Shown: positions 26,936 to 40,040, counted from the stretch's first letter. The stretch is 64,000 nucleotides of DNA from Lasioglossum baleicum (GCF_051020765.1 NW_027469350.1:124001-188000), one strand, 5' to 3'. A program made the numbers and translations. The notes: a model not told the origin generated them from the sequence alone.

Positions 26936-29117
26936 TGGCTTGACGCTTAGAATATTGGAATAGGTCAACTTAGCCATTTGTCTCTCAAGGATTGTGGTAA
27001 TATTCTCAAAAGGTTTGACCCTCGATCATCTAAATAATACATGAAATAATGGTGCCTGTCACTAAAATTCATACTGACTTGCTTCTCTGAACATGTAATT
27101 GTACTCTCGAAACGGCGGGTTTGCTTCTGCGAAGGTAAGGCCATCGGTAAATTGTTTTACTTTATAGCAATTGGCAAAGCTCAAAAATGATCCGCGGGTA
27201 TACGTTAGTATTCGGACCGTGAATTACTGTGTCAATTGCCAATACTGATTAGCGGATTTCCTCCCGGAGTAGCTACTATACCACCCCCAATCACATGATA
27301 GGTGAAGCTGTTCTCTTTGTCGCTCGTCTCTCACAGAAGGTGGTAACGATCTCCGATGGTTTGACCCTCGAGCTTCGAATTGATACATGAAAGCAATGTG
27401 CCCCTCACAATAATGTATACTATTTCATCACTGTGAACACGATAATATGCTCTAGGTACAGCGTGTTATTTATTCAGAGGGTAAGGTCTTCGGTGAAACG
27501 TTTGACTTTATAGGAATTGGCAACGATCTAAAACAGTTCGATGCTATACGATAATATTCGAACCGTGAATTAAGGTGTCATTTGCCAATACTGATCAACG
27601 GATATACTCCCGGAATAGTTGGTTTGTCTTCCCAATCACAGTATAGGTGAAGCTATTGACTTAGCCGTCCGTCTATCAAAGAAAGTGGCAACGTTCTGGT
27701 ACGGTTTGACCCTCATCCTTCTAATTCATATATGTAATTACATCGCCAGTCTCTGAATGATTACTAATATCTTTCTCGGAACACGAAGTTACACTGTCGA
27801 TGACGCTGGTGAGTTTCGCGGAAGGTAAGTTCTTCGGTAAAACGTTTGACTTTATCGCAATTGGAAGCGTTCTCAACTTGTGTGACGCCGTATTTTAATA
27901 TCCAAACCGTGAATTAAGGTGTCAGTTGCCAAAACTCTTCAGCGCTTTACACCTGGATTACCAGATATAACTGTCGCAATCACGGGGTAGGTGAAGCTGC
28001 TGGCTTAGCCGTTCGAACATCAAAGAGAGGGTGGTAACGTTCTCGAAAGGTTTGACCTTCAACCTTCGAATTTATTCGTGAGATTCAGGTGACCGTCGTT
28101 AAAATTTATAGTAATTTGTTCCACTGAAAACGATGTTATACTCTCGATACAGAGTGACAGATTCATGGCAGGTTAGGCTTTCGATAAAATGTTTGACTCG
28201 ATTCAAATTGGTAAAGTTCTCACCAAAGTTCTCGCTCTAGTTTAGTATTCAAATCGTGAATTAAGGTGTCAGTTGCTAACACAGTTCGGCGTATTTATAC
28301 CTGCAATACCAGAATTGACTTTCGGAATCACAAGGTTAGGCGAAATTATTGACACAGCAGTTCGATGCTTCTAGAAGGTGTTAAAGTTCTGTAATGGTTT
28401 GTCACTCAATCTTCTAATTCATATGTGAGATTAAGGTGCCCGTCACCAAAATGTATACTAATTGGTTTCCCTAAAGACGAACTTTTACCCACTATACAGC
28501 TGGTTATGTTCATGACAGGAAAGGCATCCTGTAAGGAGTATGACGTTATACCAATTGGGAATGTTCTAGAACGGGTTTGCGTTCTATTTTCATATAGAAA
28601 CTGCGAAATAAGATATCCACTTCTATTACTGTACACCGGATTTACACCTTATATAGCAGGTTTGACTATTGTAATCGCAGTATAGGTAATAATATAGAAT
28701 TAGCTGGGCGGCTTAATAAAAAGGTGGTAACATTCTAAAACGGCATGACACTCGATCTTCTTACTCATACATGAGATAAAGTTGCCGGTCACTGATATGT
28801 ACACTAATTTGCGTCCCTGAACACGATGTTATACACTCGATACAGCGGATTACATATTTGGAGGGTAATGTCTTGAGTAAAACGTTTGACTTTATACTAC
28901 TTTGGTAAAGTTCGAAATGCAGTGACGCACTACTTTAATATTAAAACCGTGACCTAAGGTGTATATTGCCAATACTGTTCAGATTATATACTCCCGGAAT
29001 ACCTGGCATGAATCACGGAGTCACCGGTAGGTGAAGGTACTGTCTTATCCGGTCGATATGAAGGAATGTAATAACGTTTTTGAAAGGTTTGGCACTCGAT
29101 CGTGTAATTCATACATG
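26920..29117 (+). repeat. SatA tandem array, plus orientation, block 4
   Basis: About six monomers in plus orientation. The unit around 28450-28640 belongs to a subfamily marked by gtaaggagtatgacgttata, aaactgcgaaata and ctattactgtacaccgg. The same variants occur near 3050-3260 and 40740-40870. The end of this block, including the last roughly 100 bp, matches the end of block 1, and both end in the shared plus-to-minus junction. Confidence 0.95.
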
Positions 29118-29185
29118 GAGTCAAACCGCCAGTCAACATTACCATTTAAAATAAAGGAATTCTTTTATCCAATACGTTACCTTCC
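29065..29185. other. SatA plus-to-minus junction, copy 2
   Basis: Homologous to the junction at 5694/5695. The plus arm ends in attcatacatg at 29117 and the minus arm begins gagtcaaaccgccagtc. Left-flank variants (ggtttggcactcgatcgtg) and right-flank variants (ctgcagcgagtgtctat) are shared with copy 1. Small length differences after the breakpoint show independent decay since duplication. Confidence 0.88.
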
Positions 29186-32110
29186 GAGAACATATACCGC
29201 TGCAGCGAGTGTCTATATTAGTTCACACGGAACCAAATTAGTAGACATTTTCGCAGACGGAAGTACTATTTCATGTATGAATATGAAAATTGACAGCCAA
29301 ACCTTTCGGGAATGCTACCACCTTCTATGTGGAATGGAACGGCGAAGTCAATAGCTTCTCGCATCCTGAGATCCCTAGATTTAAGCCAGGTATTCCAGGA
29401 GAAAATCCGCTGAACAGTCTTGGCATTTGACACGATATATAACGGTTTAAATATTGATGGACAGATTCAGGCCGTTGAGAACGTCACGTATTCGCATACA
29501 GTCTAACTTTTTACCGAAGGCCTTACCCTCCGAGAACCTAACTGTCTTCATCCAATGTATATTTCGTGCTCACGGATGCGAATTAGTATACCCATTAATG
29601 AGGGGGCACCTTAATTTCATGAATGCATCAGAATCTCGAGGGTCAAACCTTTGGAGAACGTTACCACCTTCTGCGAGAGACGAACGGCTAACTTAATTGC
29701 ATCAACTATCCTGTGATTCTGATAGGCCAACCAGATATTGCGTGAGTTAATCTGTTGTCCCGAATTGGCAATGAAAACCTTTATTCAGGGCTTTAGTATT
29801 ATGGTAGGGCGTCAAGCCGTTTAAGGACTTTGCAATTGGTATAAATTGAAATGGATTACTGAAGACCTTATATTCTACGAACCTCACCCGCTTCATCGAG
29901 AGTATTACTTCGTGATCAAAGAAAAAAAAAAAAATTAGTACTCATTTCAGTGACGAGCACCTTAACTTCATGTATGAGTTAGAAGATCGATAGTCAAACC
30001 TTTCGAGAACGATATCACCTTCTGTGTAGGACCAACGGCTCAGTCAATAGCTCCACCTATCCTGTGATTCTGATAGTCAAACTAGGTATTCGAGGAGTAA
30101 ATCATCTGATAGTACGGGCAATAGACACCTTAATGCATTGTAAGAATATTAAACAGGAGACTCAGACCGTTGCTGAACATTACCAATTCGTATGATGCCA
30201 TTCTTTTTACCGAACAACTTTCCTCCCGAGAACCTAACACGCTATAGCGAGTGTCTCTCTTATTGTCCACAGTAACAAGTTTGTGGACATGTTAGGGAAC
30301 GGAGACTACATTCATGTCTGTAAATATCAACATCGAGAGTCAAATCGTTTTGAAAATGTTACCACCTCCCATGAGGGTTTCACAGCTAAATCAATAGCGT
30401 CACAATCCTGTGATTCAGAAAGTCAAACCAGATAATCCGGGAGTAAATGCGCTGTAGCAGAATTGAAATACACACTTGATTCCACTGTTCGAATATTAGA
30501 GCAGGCTGTCAGGAATTTGTATAACACTACGTATAAGTGTAGGGTCAAAATTCGTGCAGAATGCCTTACCGTCCGAAAAAACTATCCCGGTGTACCCAGA
30601 GAATAACTTCGTGCTCAGGGAAAAATTAGTATTTACTTCTGTGACGGACACCTTAACTTCATGTGTGAGTCAGACTATCGAGGGTCAAGCCGTTCGAGAA
30701 CGTTACCAACCTGTTTGAGAGTCGATCGTATAAGTCAACACCTACACCTATCCTGTGATTTCTAGAGTCAAACCAGATAATCTCACGGCAAATCCGATGA
30801 AGAGTATTGGCAATAGATTCATTAATTTGCGGAGTAAATATTAAAATAGAGCGTCACACCGTGTAAGAACGTTACTAATTTCTATAAATTCACGCGATTT
30901 ACAGAATGCCTTGCCAACCAAGAAGTTAACCTTTTGTATCGACACTATAGCTACGTCTTTAGGGATACACATTAGTACTCAATTTAATGACGGCACCTTA
31001 AATTCATGTATGAAATAGGAGATCGAGTGTCAAACCGATCGAGAACGTTGCCTCTTTCGTGAGAGACGAACGGCTAAGCCAATAGTTTCGCGTATCCTGC
31101 GATTCCTATAGTCAAACCAGGCATTCCTGTAATAAATCCGCTGTACAGTATTGGAAATATATACCTCAATTTGCGGTTTAACAATTAAAGCAGGCAGTCC
31201 AACCGTTGTAGAACATTACCTATTCGCGTTGGGATAACTTCTTACAGGAATGCCTTTACCTCGGAGAAACTGATCTGCTGTGTCAAGAGGATGACAGCGT
31301 GTTCAGAGGTACGAACTAGTTTACATTTTAGTGAATAGCACCTTAGTTTCATGCAAAAATTATAAGGTCGAGGCTCAAACCGTTCGAGAACTTTACCACC
31401 CTCTGTGATATTCGAACAGCTAAGTCAATAGCATTACATACCCTGTGTTTGCAAGAGTTAAACCGGGATTCCTGTCGTAAATCCACTGTATATTATTGGC
31501 AATAGACGCCTGAATTCGCGGTCTGAGTGTTAAAGCAGACCGTCAAACCGTTGAAGAACGTTGCCTATTGGTATAGAGACAAAAGCTTTACCAATTGCCT
31601 TACGTTCGGGGATGCTAACTCGCCGTTTCGAAACATTACTTCCAGTTCAGAGTGCGAAATTAGTATTCACTTCTGTGACGGACACCTTAACTTCATGTAT
31701 GAGTCAGAATATCGAGTGTCAGACCGCCCGAGAACGTTGCCCCCTTCTGTCATAGTCAAACGACTATGTCAATAGCTTCACCTATCCAGGGATTCGGAGA
31801 GCCAAACCAGGTATTCCTGGTCTAATCCGCTGAACTGTATTGGCAATAGACAGCTTATTTCACGGTATGAATAATAATGCAGATCATCAAACTGTTGTAG
31901 AGATTTACCTATTCATATAGAGTCAAACATTTTACCGAAGTCCCTACCTTCCTACAGAGGGTATGGCTTCGTGTTCAGAGAAGCAAGTTAGTATGAATTT
32001 TAGTGACAGGCACCATAATTTTATGTATTACTTATTAGATCGAGGGTCAAACCGTTCGAGAACGTTACCACTTTCTTCTAGAGAAGAACCATGTATTCCA
32101 GGAGTAAATG
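29118..32110 (-). repeat. SatA tandem array, minus orientation, block 5
   Basis: About 8.6 monomers in reverse orientation. It contains a run of 13 adenines at 29922-29934, where other units have only a few, and a deletion of roughly 50 bp near 32085 that joins accactttcttctagagaag directly to aaccatgtattcc. The block ends in a minus-to-plus junction also found at 60673. The last 60 bases resemble the sequence before that other junction apart from the deletion. Confidence 0.95.
29922..29934 (+). repeat. A13 homopolymer
   Basis: Thirteen consecutive A residues lie inside a minus-oriented SatA unit, at the site where most units read gagaagcaaattagt. It is a simple local expansion. Homopolymer length is also a common place for sequencing error. 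Confidence 0.9.
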
Positions 32111-32165
32111 TTACTAAATTGCTACCTTGAACACTGAGCAAGTCAGTTGCTGCAGAGATTTGGGA
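32095..32165. other. SatA minus-to-plus junction, copy 1 of 3
   Basis: Minus-oriented ggagtaaatg runs straight into plus-oriented ttactaaattgctaccttga at about 32110. The same fusion, ggagtaaatg then ctactaatttgctacc, occurs at about 60673, and a version with the junction deleted lies at about 40004. Downstream variants (aagctctataaccg at 32219 and 40079) tie this copy to the one at 40 kb. Confidence 0.85.
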
Positions 32166-34423
32166 TTCTCGGAAGGTATGGTCCTCGGTAATAAGTTTGA
32201 CTCTAAATTAAGAGATAAAGCTCTATAACCGATGGACGCTATATCTTCATATTCATACCCTGAAATAAGCTGCTTATTGCTAATATTGTCCAGCGGATGT
32301 GATCCCGGAATACCTGGTTTTACTTTCGGAATCACAGGATAGCAGATGCTATTGTGTTAGCCGTTTCACTCTCAGCGATCGTGGCAAAGGACTCAGCGGT
32401 TTGACCCGGGATCTTCTAATTCATTCACGGAACAATGGTGCCCGTCTATATTATGTATACTAATGTGCTTCCCTGGTCTCGAATTAGTACTCTCGATGCA
32501 GCTGGTGAAGTTCGCGGAAGGCGAGGCCTTCGGTAAAACGTTTGGCTTTATGCTAATTGGTAACGATATAAAACGGTTGGCGGCTCTACATTAATATTCA
32601 GGCCGTGAATTAAGGTGTCTTTTGCCAATACTGTTCAGCGGCCTAAGTTCAGGAATCCCAGGTTTGGCTCTACCAACCACAGGATAGATGAAGCCATTGG
32701 CGTAGCGGACGGTGTCTAACAGATGGTGTCAACGATCCCGAGCTGTTTCACGTACGACATTCTAATATATACATGAAGTTAATGTGCCCGTCACTGAAAT
32801 TTATTCTAATTTCCTTCTTAGAACCCGATGTTATAATCTCGATGGAGCCGTTCAGATTCGAGGAAGAAGACGCCTCAGGTAAACGTTTGACTTTGTACAA
32901 ATCGGTATCGTTCTCAAACGGCTGGGCACCCTATTTTAATATTCAAGCCGTGAATTAAGGTGTCTTTTGCTAATACCGTTCAGCAGATTTACTCTCTGGA
33001 TATCTTGCCTGACTGTCGTGATGCCATTCACATCGCCGTTAGTGTCTAAAAATAGTGGTGTCGTTCTCCAACGGCTTTGCTGTCGATTTTTATATTTATT
33101 CATGAAAATGTGATGTCCGTCTACAAATATGTCGACTAATTTGTTTCCGCGAACAATAAGCAAGACACTTGATACGGCGCGATCGGTTCTCGGAAGGTAA
33201 GGTAATCGGTAAAAATAATGACTTTACTTTAACTGATAATGTTTTCAAACGGCTTGACGCTCAGTTTTACTACCCAAGCCGTGAATTATGGCGTCGGCTG
33301 ACCTCACTGTTCATTGGATTTATTCGCGAAATACCTGGTTTAGCTCTGGGAATCACGGTATAGGTGAAGCTATTGACTTAGCCGTTCGTCTCTTACAGAA
33401 GGCGTGCAACGATCTCGAGCGTTTTGACCCTCAAACTCCTACTTCATACATGAATTTAATGGTGACGTCACTAAGATGTATACTAACTTGCATCCTTCAA
33501 CACGATGTTATACTCTCGATACAGCGCATATGGTCCTCGGATGGTAAGGCCTTCGGTAAAACATTTGACTCCTATACGTATATGTAACGTTCTACAACCA
33601 TTTGACATTGCACTTTAATATTCATACCGTGAATTTAGGTGTGTTTTGCCTATCCTGTTCAGCGCATTTTCTCCTGGGATACCTCGCTTTAATTACGGAA
33701 CCACAGGATAGGTGATGCTATGGACCTAACGGTACGTCCCTCAAAGCAGGTGGTAACGATCTCGAACAGCTTGTGTCTCGACCTTGCAGTTCATAGACGA
33801 ATATATATTCATATGGTGCCCGTCTGCTCAAATATCTAATAATTTGATTCCACTACCACTATGCAAGACACTCCCTACAACTGGTTATGCTTCTTGAAAT
33901 GTATTGCCCTCGGTCAAATTTTCGTCCATATAACAATTGGGAATGGTCTCAAACGGCTTGGCGATCTACTTTAATATCAACCCGTGATTTAAGATGTCCA
34001 TTACTAATACTGTTCAGAGGATTGACTGCCCGAATATCTGGTTCAGCTGTCGGAATCACAGGATCGCAGAAGCTATTGCCTAAGCCGCCACACTGCCGGG
34101 GAACGTGGTAAAGCTCTAGAACGGTTTAACACTCTATCTTCTCACCCATACGTTGAACAAAGGTGCGCGTCATTAGAATGTCTACTAATTTGTTCCTCTG
34201 AATACGGAGTTATACCATCGATACAGCTGGTTAGGCTTTCGGAGTGTGAGGTATCCAGTAAAACGCTCGACCTTACACAAATTGGCAACGCACCCAAACA
34301 GTTTGACGCTCTACATTAATATTCAACCCGCGAATTAATGTGTCTATTGGCAATACTGCTCAGCGGATTTACGCCCAAAATACCTGCTTATACTCATTAT
34401 ATCACTGGGTAGATGAAGTAATA
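32111..34423 (+). repeat. SatA tandem array, plus orientation, block 6
   Basis: About 6.7 monomers in plus orientation leading up to the first SatB block. The first 250 bp match 40005-40260 with an offset of 7,860 bp (shared gataaagctctataaccg-like and attgtccagcggat segments). After that the two regions look like ordinary diverged monomers. Open frames up to 99 codons are repeat-derived. Confidence 0.95.
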
Positions 34424-34445
34424 TCGAGGACTTGTAGTAGAACAC
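34400..34445. other. SatA/SatB boundary at the left end of SatB block 1
   Basis: Plus-oriented SatA (atcactgggtagatgaagt) passes into plus-oriented SatB (ggacttgtagtagaacacgg) near 34423. The SatB side matches minus-strand sequence around 59600, but there the SatB array continues further, so this boundary is either independent or trimmed by a deletion. Confidence 0.82.
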
Positions 34446-35885
34446 GGCAGCTCGAAGCGGCATTACTGTATGGTTTCAGTCAATTCCATTCCCTTGATTT
34501 TGTACCATATGCATTCTGTCACAGTTTTCTATTTATTTATAGATACTGCAATTTACTGATGTTATATTTTCGTTCTTGTTCGAAATTTTCAATTATTATG
34601 TAAAAAAATTGTATTTCTTGGTAAAAGTGCCTTTGAGATTAGTTGGGTCTACGTTTATGACATTATCTTGTTAAAAATATTGTTATTTTATATGATTGTC
34701 TTCATGAGTACCTACGCGTCCGGTGCGACATGGCTGGATTGGTTTTGTAGTTGTGTTCGCTACATCGGAGCTACAGTGCCGTTAGTTCTTTGTTAATTTC
34801 TTTGACCTTGATATTGTACCGTTTGCATACCTTCTCTGTTTTCTGTTAATGTGTACATACTGTAATTTAATGTTACGATATTTTACATTTTTTTTCATAG
34901 TTTCAAATTTTCAATTTCAGATACTGTATCATACATGAAAAGTGCTTTTGGAATTAGTTGAGCAAACGCTTGGGACAATATTTTGATATATTCCTTGTTA
35001 TTTTATGTGATTATCTCCATATGTACCTTGGCTGCCGGCACGACACGACTGGTTTCGTCTTGTTCTTGCGTTCGCTAGGTCGGAGCGACAAATGCTGTAT
35101 GGTCTACGTTAATTTCATTAACCATGATGTACTTGATGCATTCCTTCGCATTCTTCCATTTGTTTATGTATATTGTAATTTACTGTTTTAATACTTACGT
35201 ATTTTTCCATTATTCCCAATCTTTAATATCAATCATTGTACATATTATGAAAAGTGTCTTTGGAAACAGTTGAGTGTACGTTTATGTCATCAGTTTTCAA
35301 TACTTGTTGTTATTTTAAACGATTTTGCATGTACGTACCGACGCTTCCGGAGCGACACGGGTGGAGTTCTCTTGCAGTTGCGTTCGGAATGTCGGAGCGA
35401 CAGTGCTGTATGGACTTTGATAATATCCTTGTCCTTGATATTGTACCGTGTGCATTATTTCTCTGTATACTGTTTATGTCTACATACCGTAACTTACTGT
35501 TATGATATCTCCAATTCTTTTCAAAATTTTCAATTTTTTGTTTAAAAAATTGTATCTATCAGTGAAAGTGTCTTTGGAATTAGTCGAGCGTACGTTTGTG
35601 CCAATATTATGATGAAACTTATTTTTATTTTACATAATTGTCTTTATACGTACATACGCCTCTGGAGCGACGCGCCTGTTACGGTCGTGCTGGTGCGTTC
35701 GGCACATCGGACCGACACAACGGTATTGTCTTCGTTAATTTCTCTAACCTTGATATTGTGCCGAATGCATTCTCTCGATATTCACTATTTATTACTACAT
35801 TCTGTGATCTACTGTTATGATTTTTCCGACTTTATTCAAACCCTCCAATTTTTTATTTCAGAAATTGTATTTTATAGGTGAAGTG
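34424..35885 (+). repeat. SatB tandem array, plus orientation, block 1
   Basis: About 4.7 monomers of a second, AT-rich repeat unrelated in sequence to SatA. The landmark aaaagtgcctttgg recurs at about 34623, 34938 and 35250, giving spacings of 315 and 312 bp. Units contain, in order, ttagttgagtgtacgttta, ttattttatatgattgtct, tacctacgcttccggagcga, gttgcgttcggcagatcgg, ttaatttctttaaccttgat, attgtaccgtatgcatt and tacatactgtaatttactg. The whole block matches the reverse complement of 58146-59600 with a constant coordinate sum of about 94,025, meaning no net indel over about 1.45 kb. The stretch from about 34690 to 35150 is less alike. Part of it (34690-34990) instead resembles 57000-57290 in direct orientation. 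Small open frames are not conserved between units. Confidence 0.93.
35251..35564 (+). repeat. Reference SatB monomer (314 bp) with landmarks
   Basis: A representative SatB unit from one aaagtgtctttgg landmark to the next. It contains two related internal segments about 48 bp apart: a gcttccggagcgacacg segment followed by ggtggag (near 35341-35361), and a tcggagcgacagtgctgtatgg segment (near 35393-35414). These look like an old internal duplication. The 3' third is rich in T and A runs (aattttcaatttttt). Confidence 0.8.
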
Positions 35886-35930
35886 AAAATATCTCAGCAG
35901 TATCATTCAGTATGTACAAATAAATGAAAA
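35850..35930. other. SatB plus-to-minus centre, copy 1
   Basis: Plus-oriented SatB ends at ttttataggtgaagtg (about 35885) and minus-oriented SatB follows with aaaatatctcagcag. The reverse complement of this junction matches the centre at about 58145: both read ttttcacttc, a few variable bases, then aaaatacaatttctg. It is the dyad point of the A+ B+ B- A- palindrome in this block. Confidence 0.88.
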
Positions 35931-37815
35931 ACAGGGAAAAAATTCTTACTGTTCAATATCATGGTTAGAAACATTATCGAAGACCGTCCAGCAGTGTCGC
36001 TCTGATCTGCCGAACGCAACTGCAAAGCCACTACAGCCGTGTCTTTCCGGAAGCATAGGTTCGCATACAGGCAACCGTATGAAATAACAGTATGTATAGT
36101 AAAATAATATCATTACCGTTCACTTAACTAATTCCAAAGATACTTTTAATAAGAAATGCAATATTTTAAATAAAAATTGGAAACATCGAAGGAAATTAAG
36201 GATATCGTAAGTGTAAATTACGGTATTTCTAAATCAACAGAGAATTCCGAAAGACTGAATATTGAACAACATTGTGTTTAAAGGAATTAACGACGAACAT
36301 CCAGTTGTGCCGCTTCGATCTGCCGTACGCGACTACAAGACCTCGCCAGTTGTGTTGCTCCGGCTGCGTGGACAACTGTACGGGCAATAATGTAAAACTA
36401 CGGTAGGTTTAGAATAATATCTCGTCAAACGTACGCTCAACAATTTCCATAGGCACTTCTTCTAAGAAACACAGTTTCTGAAATTAAAGACTAGAAGTTA
36501 TGAAACAAATCGAAAATATCCTAAAATTAAATTGCTGTATGTAGAAATGAATAAAATCCAGCCTATCAATGCTTACGCTACATTGGTAAGGACAAAGAAG
36601 AAACAAGGGCCATACGCTATTGTCGCTTCCGATCTGCCAACGCAACTACAATGCATCCACATTCGTGTCGCACCGGCAGCGTAGGTACGTGTACTGGCAA
36701 TCAAATAATACAGGAAACAAATTGTCAAAAATAATGCCGCAAACGTACACAAATCAGTAAATAACAGTATGTATAAATAAATGGAGGACTGGTAAACAAT
36801 GCATACGGCACAATATTATGGTTATAGGAATTAATGATGACCATAAAATATGTCGCATCTTACGTACGCAACGACAAGAGCACTCCAGCCGTGTCGATCG
36901 GCTGCGTAGGTTCGTATAGTGATAAACGTATAAAATAACGAATAGGTTTCACGAAATATTGTCGTAATTGTACAGTCAACTAATTCGAAGGACTCTTTTT
37001 ATATGAAACACAATTTTCTATATAAGAAACTGAAGATTAAAAAAAGAAACTAAAATATCATAACATTAAATTACGGAATGCTGAAATAAATACGAAGCTG
37101 CAAATGAATGCATACAATACAGAGTCATGGTTAATGGAATTAATATCATATTATTAATACCATACAGTTGTGGCGCCCCAATATGCCCTTCGCAACTACA
37201 AGACCATTTTGGTCGTGTAGATCTGGCAGCGCAGGTACGTATACAGACAATCATATAAAATAACAGAGAATTTAACATGATATTGTCACAAACCTAGACT
37301 CACCTAACTCAAAAGAAACTTTTACTAAGAAATACAATTTTCTAAAGTGCAAATTGAATATTGCGAAAAATATCGAAAATATCATAACACTACAATACAG
37401 TTTGCACAAATAAATGGAAAAATGGAAAAAAATGCATACGATATCGAGGTTGGATAAATTAACGATAGTCGGACAGTATTGTCGCTACGATGTACCGAAG
37501 GCAACTGCAACTCCAGTCCATTCGTGTCCCTACGGAAGCATAGGTTCGTATGCAGACAATCATGTAAAATACCAATAAATTTAACAAAATAATGTCATAA
37601 ACGCGCACTGATCTAGATCCAAAGACACTTGTATTCAGAAATACAATTTTTTCAACTAACAATAGACAATTTCGAAGAAAATTGTAATGGCCATATCAGT
37701 AAATTGCAGTATTTGAATATAAATATAAAAGTGAGAAGGAATTGCTTGCGGTTCATAATCATGTGTTTAGAAATTAACGGAGACCATACAGTAGTGTTGC
37801 TAGATCTGCCGAACC
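35886..37815 (-). repeat. SatB tandem array, minus orientation, block 1
   Basis: About 6.2 monomers in reverse orientation. The reverse complements of 36000-36090 and 36290-36350 match 56350-56450 and 56090-56170 with a coordinate sum near 92,440. The outermost 120 bp match the outermost part of the other SatB block (51681-51800) with a sum near 89,500. So this arm is a shorter counterpart of 51681-58145. Open frames are short and repeat-derived. Confidence 0.93.
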
Positions 37816-37880
37816 ATCATGCACTGTTCGAATATTATAGCAGGAGGTCAAGCCATTGCAGAACTTCACCCATTCGTATA
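37790..37880. other. SatB/SatA boundary, copy 1
   Basis: Minus-oriented SatB (gtagtgttgctagatctgcc) passes into minus-oriented SatA (gttcgaatattatagcag) at about 37815. The reverse complement matches the SatA/SatB boundary near 51681 on both sides of the fusion, including a diverged SatB segment with acatgattatgaa and catgcaattc-like variants and the SatA variant acgaatgggtgaagttc. This copy keeps about 28-30 bp of SatA that the 51-kb copy has lost. Confidence 0.88.
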
Positions 37881-40004
37881 CAGTCTATCTTTTTACCGTA
37901 GGCCATTCCTTCCGATAAGCAAGCCTTCATTATTGAGGGCATAACTTCGTGTTTCGAGAAGCAAATTAGTTGATATTATAGTGACGGGCACCGTAATTTC
38001 GTGTATGCATTAGAAGATCGGAACACAGACTGATCATGAACTTTACAGCCCCCTTTGAGAGTGGAACGGCCAAGTGAATAACTTCACCCATCCCGTGATT
38101 CCGATAGTCAACCCAAGAAAACGGAGAAGTAAGTCTTCTATACAGAATTGGGAGTTGACACTTTATTTCGCAGCTTGGATATTAATATAGAGTGTCAAAC
38201 TGTTTAAGAGCGTTACCAATTGGTATAATGTCATACGTTCTAGCGACGACCTTACCCTCCGAAAAACTGACCCGCTGCATTGAGAGTATACCTTCGCTAT
38301 CGGAGTTACAAATTACTTTGTATTCTAGTGTCGGGCTCCTTAATTTCAGGTATGAATAAGAGGATCGAGCGTCAAACCGTTGGAGAACGTCACCAATTGG
38401 TATAGAGTCAAACGCTTCACCGATGAACTTACCCTCCGAAAACCTAGCCCGCCGTATCGACAGTACAGCAGCGTGTTCAAAGGAATGAATGAGCATACAT
38501 TTTAGTGATGATCACCTTAATTTCGTGTATGAAACAGAAGAACCAGCGTGCAAAAGTTACCACCATTTTTGAAGGTCGAACGGCTAAGTCTATAGCTTCA
38601 CTTATCCTATGATTCGAGAGCCAAACCTGGTATTCCGGGAGTAAATGCGCTGAACTGTATTAGCAATAGTCTCCGTAATTCACGGTATGAATATTAAAGT
38701 GGCGGGTCAAACCGTTTGCGAACGTTACCAATTTCTACAAAGTAAAACATTTTACCGAAAGCTTTTCAGCTCCAGAAGATAACCCGCTGTATCTGGAGTA
38801 TAATTCCGCGTTCCGAAAAAGAAATTGTTATCCATTTCAGTGCCGGCAACTTAAATTTCATGTATGAATCTGAATATCGATGATCAAACCGATCGAGAAC
38901 ATTACCACCCTTTCCGAGAGTCGAACGGCAAGGTCAGTAGCTTCACCCATCCTGTGATTCTGGGGATCAAACCAGGTAGTCCGGGAGTAAAGCCACTGAA
39001 CAGTATTGGCAGTAGACACCGTAACGCACGGTATGATTATTAATGTAGAGCGTCTATCCGTCTGGGATGGTTACAAATTGGTTTAAAGTCAAAGGTGTAA
39101 CAGAAAACCTCACCCTCCAAAGCCTATCTTGCTGTATCGCGAGTATAACGTCGTGTTTAGAGGAACTAACTTCTTTACAGGTCACGACGGGCACCTCAAT
39201 TTTGTTTATGAAAGAGAAGATCGATCGTCATGCCCCCTGATAACGTTACTACCTCTTTTGAGTGTTTCACAGCTAAGTCAATATCTTCATCTACAATTTG
39301 ATGGTGCGAGTCAAACAAGGTATTACGGGAGAAAATCCGCAAAGCATTCTTGGCATTAGACACCTTATTTTAGGGCTTCAATATTAAAGTAGATCGGTAA
39401 CCTATTTGAGACCGTTACCAATTTGTATCAGGTCAAACCTTTTGTCGAAAGGCTTACTTGCGGTGAATATACGCCTCCGTATCGAGAGTATAACATCGTG
39501 TTCGCGAAAGTAAATTAGTATGCATTCTAGTGACGGGCGCAATAATTTCTCGTATGAATTACAAAGTTCGGGGTCAAAACGTTCGAGAACGTTGCCACCG
39601 TCTTTGAGAGTCAAACGTCTAAATCAGAAGTTTCACCTATCCCGTGATTACGAGAGTCAAAGAAGGTATTCCGGTAGAAAATCCGTTGAACAGAATTGGC
39701 AATAGACACACTAATTCATTGTATGAATATTAAAGTTGCGCGTCAAACCGTTCGAGTACGTTACCAACTGGTATAAAGTCAAACCGTTTATCGAATAACT
39801 TATCGACCTAGAACGAACACCGAACTAGCGAGTGTCTTGCTTTGTGCTCACGGAAACAAAATAGTAGTCATTGTCGCTGATGGAGACCTTATTTTGGTGT
39901 CTGAATAGCAAAATCCAGAGTCAAACTACACTAGATCGTTACCACACTCATTCGGATTCGAACGGCTAAGTTAATAGCTTCAAGTATTCCAGGATCCCGA
40001 GAGA
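37816..40004 (-). repeat. SatA tandem array, minus orientation, block 7
   Basis: About 6.3 monomers in reverse orientation. The stretch 39700-39990 matches 60000-60290 in direct orientation with a constant offset of 20,300 bp, sharing variants such as gacacactaattcatt, cgaactagcgagtgtc-like and ggaaacaaaatagtag. It therefore belongs to a segment duplicated across the window. The block ends in a deleted version of the junction seen at 60673. Confidence 0.95.
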
Positions 40005-40040
40005 CAGTCGTTTCAGCGGTTGGGCTTCTCGAAAGGTATG
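39985..40040. other. SatA minus-to-plus junction, copy with deletion
   Basis: Minus-oriented gatcccgagagacag meets plus-oriented tcgtttcagcggttggg at about 40004. Left of it the offset to the 60-kb copy is 20,300 bp and right of it about 20,703 bp. This copy therefore lacks about 403 bp that include the original inversion breakpoint, still present at 60673. The sequence agacag here and agacac at the other copy mark where the ends were joined. Confidence 0.78.
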
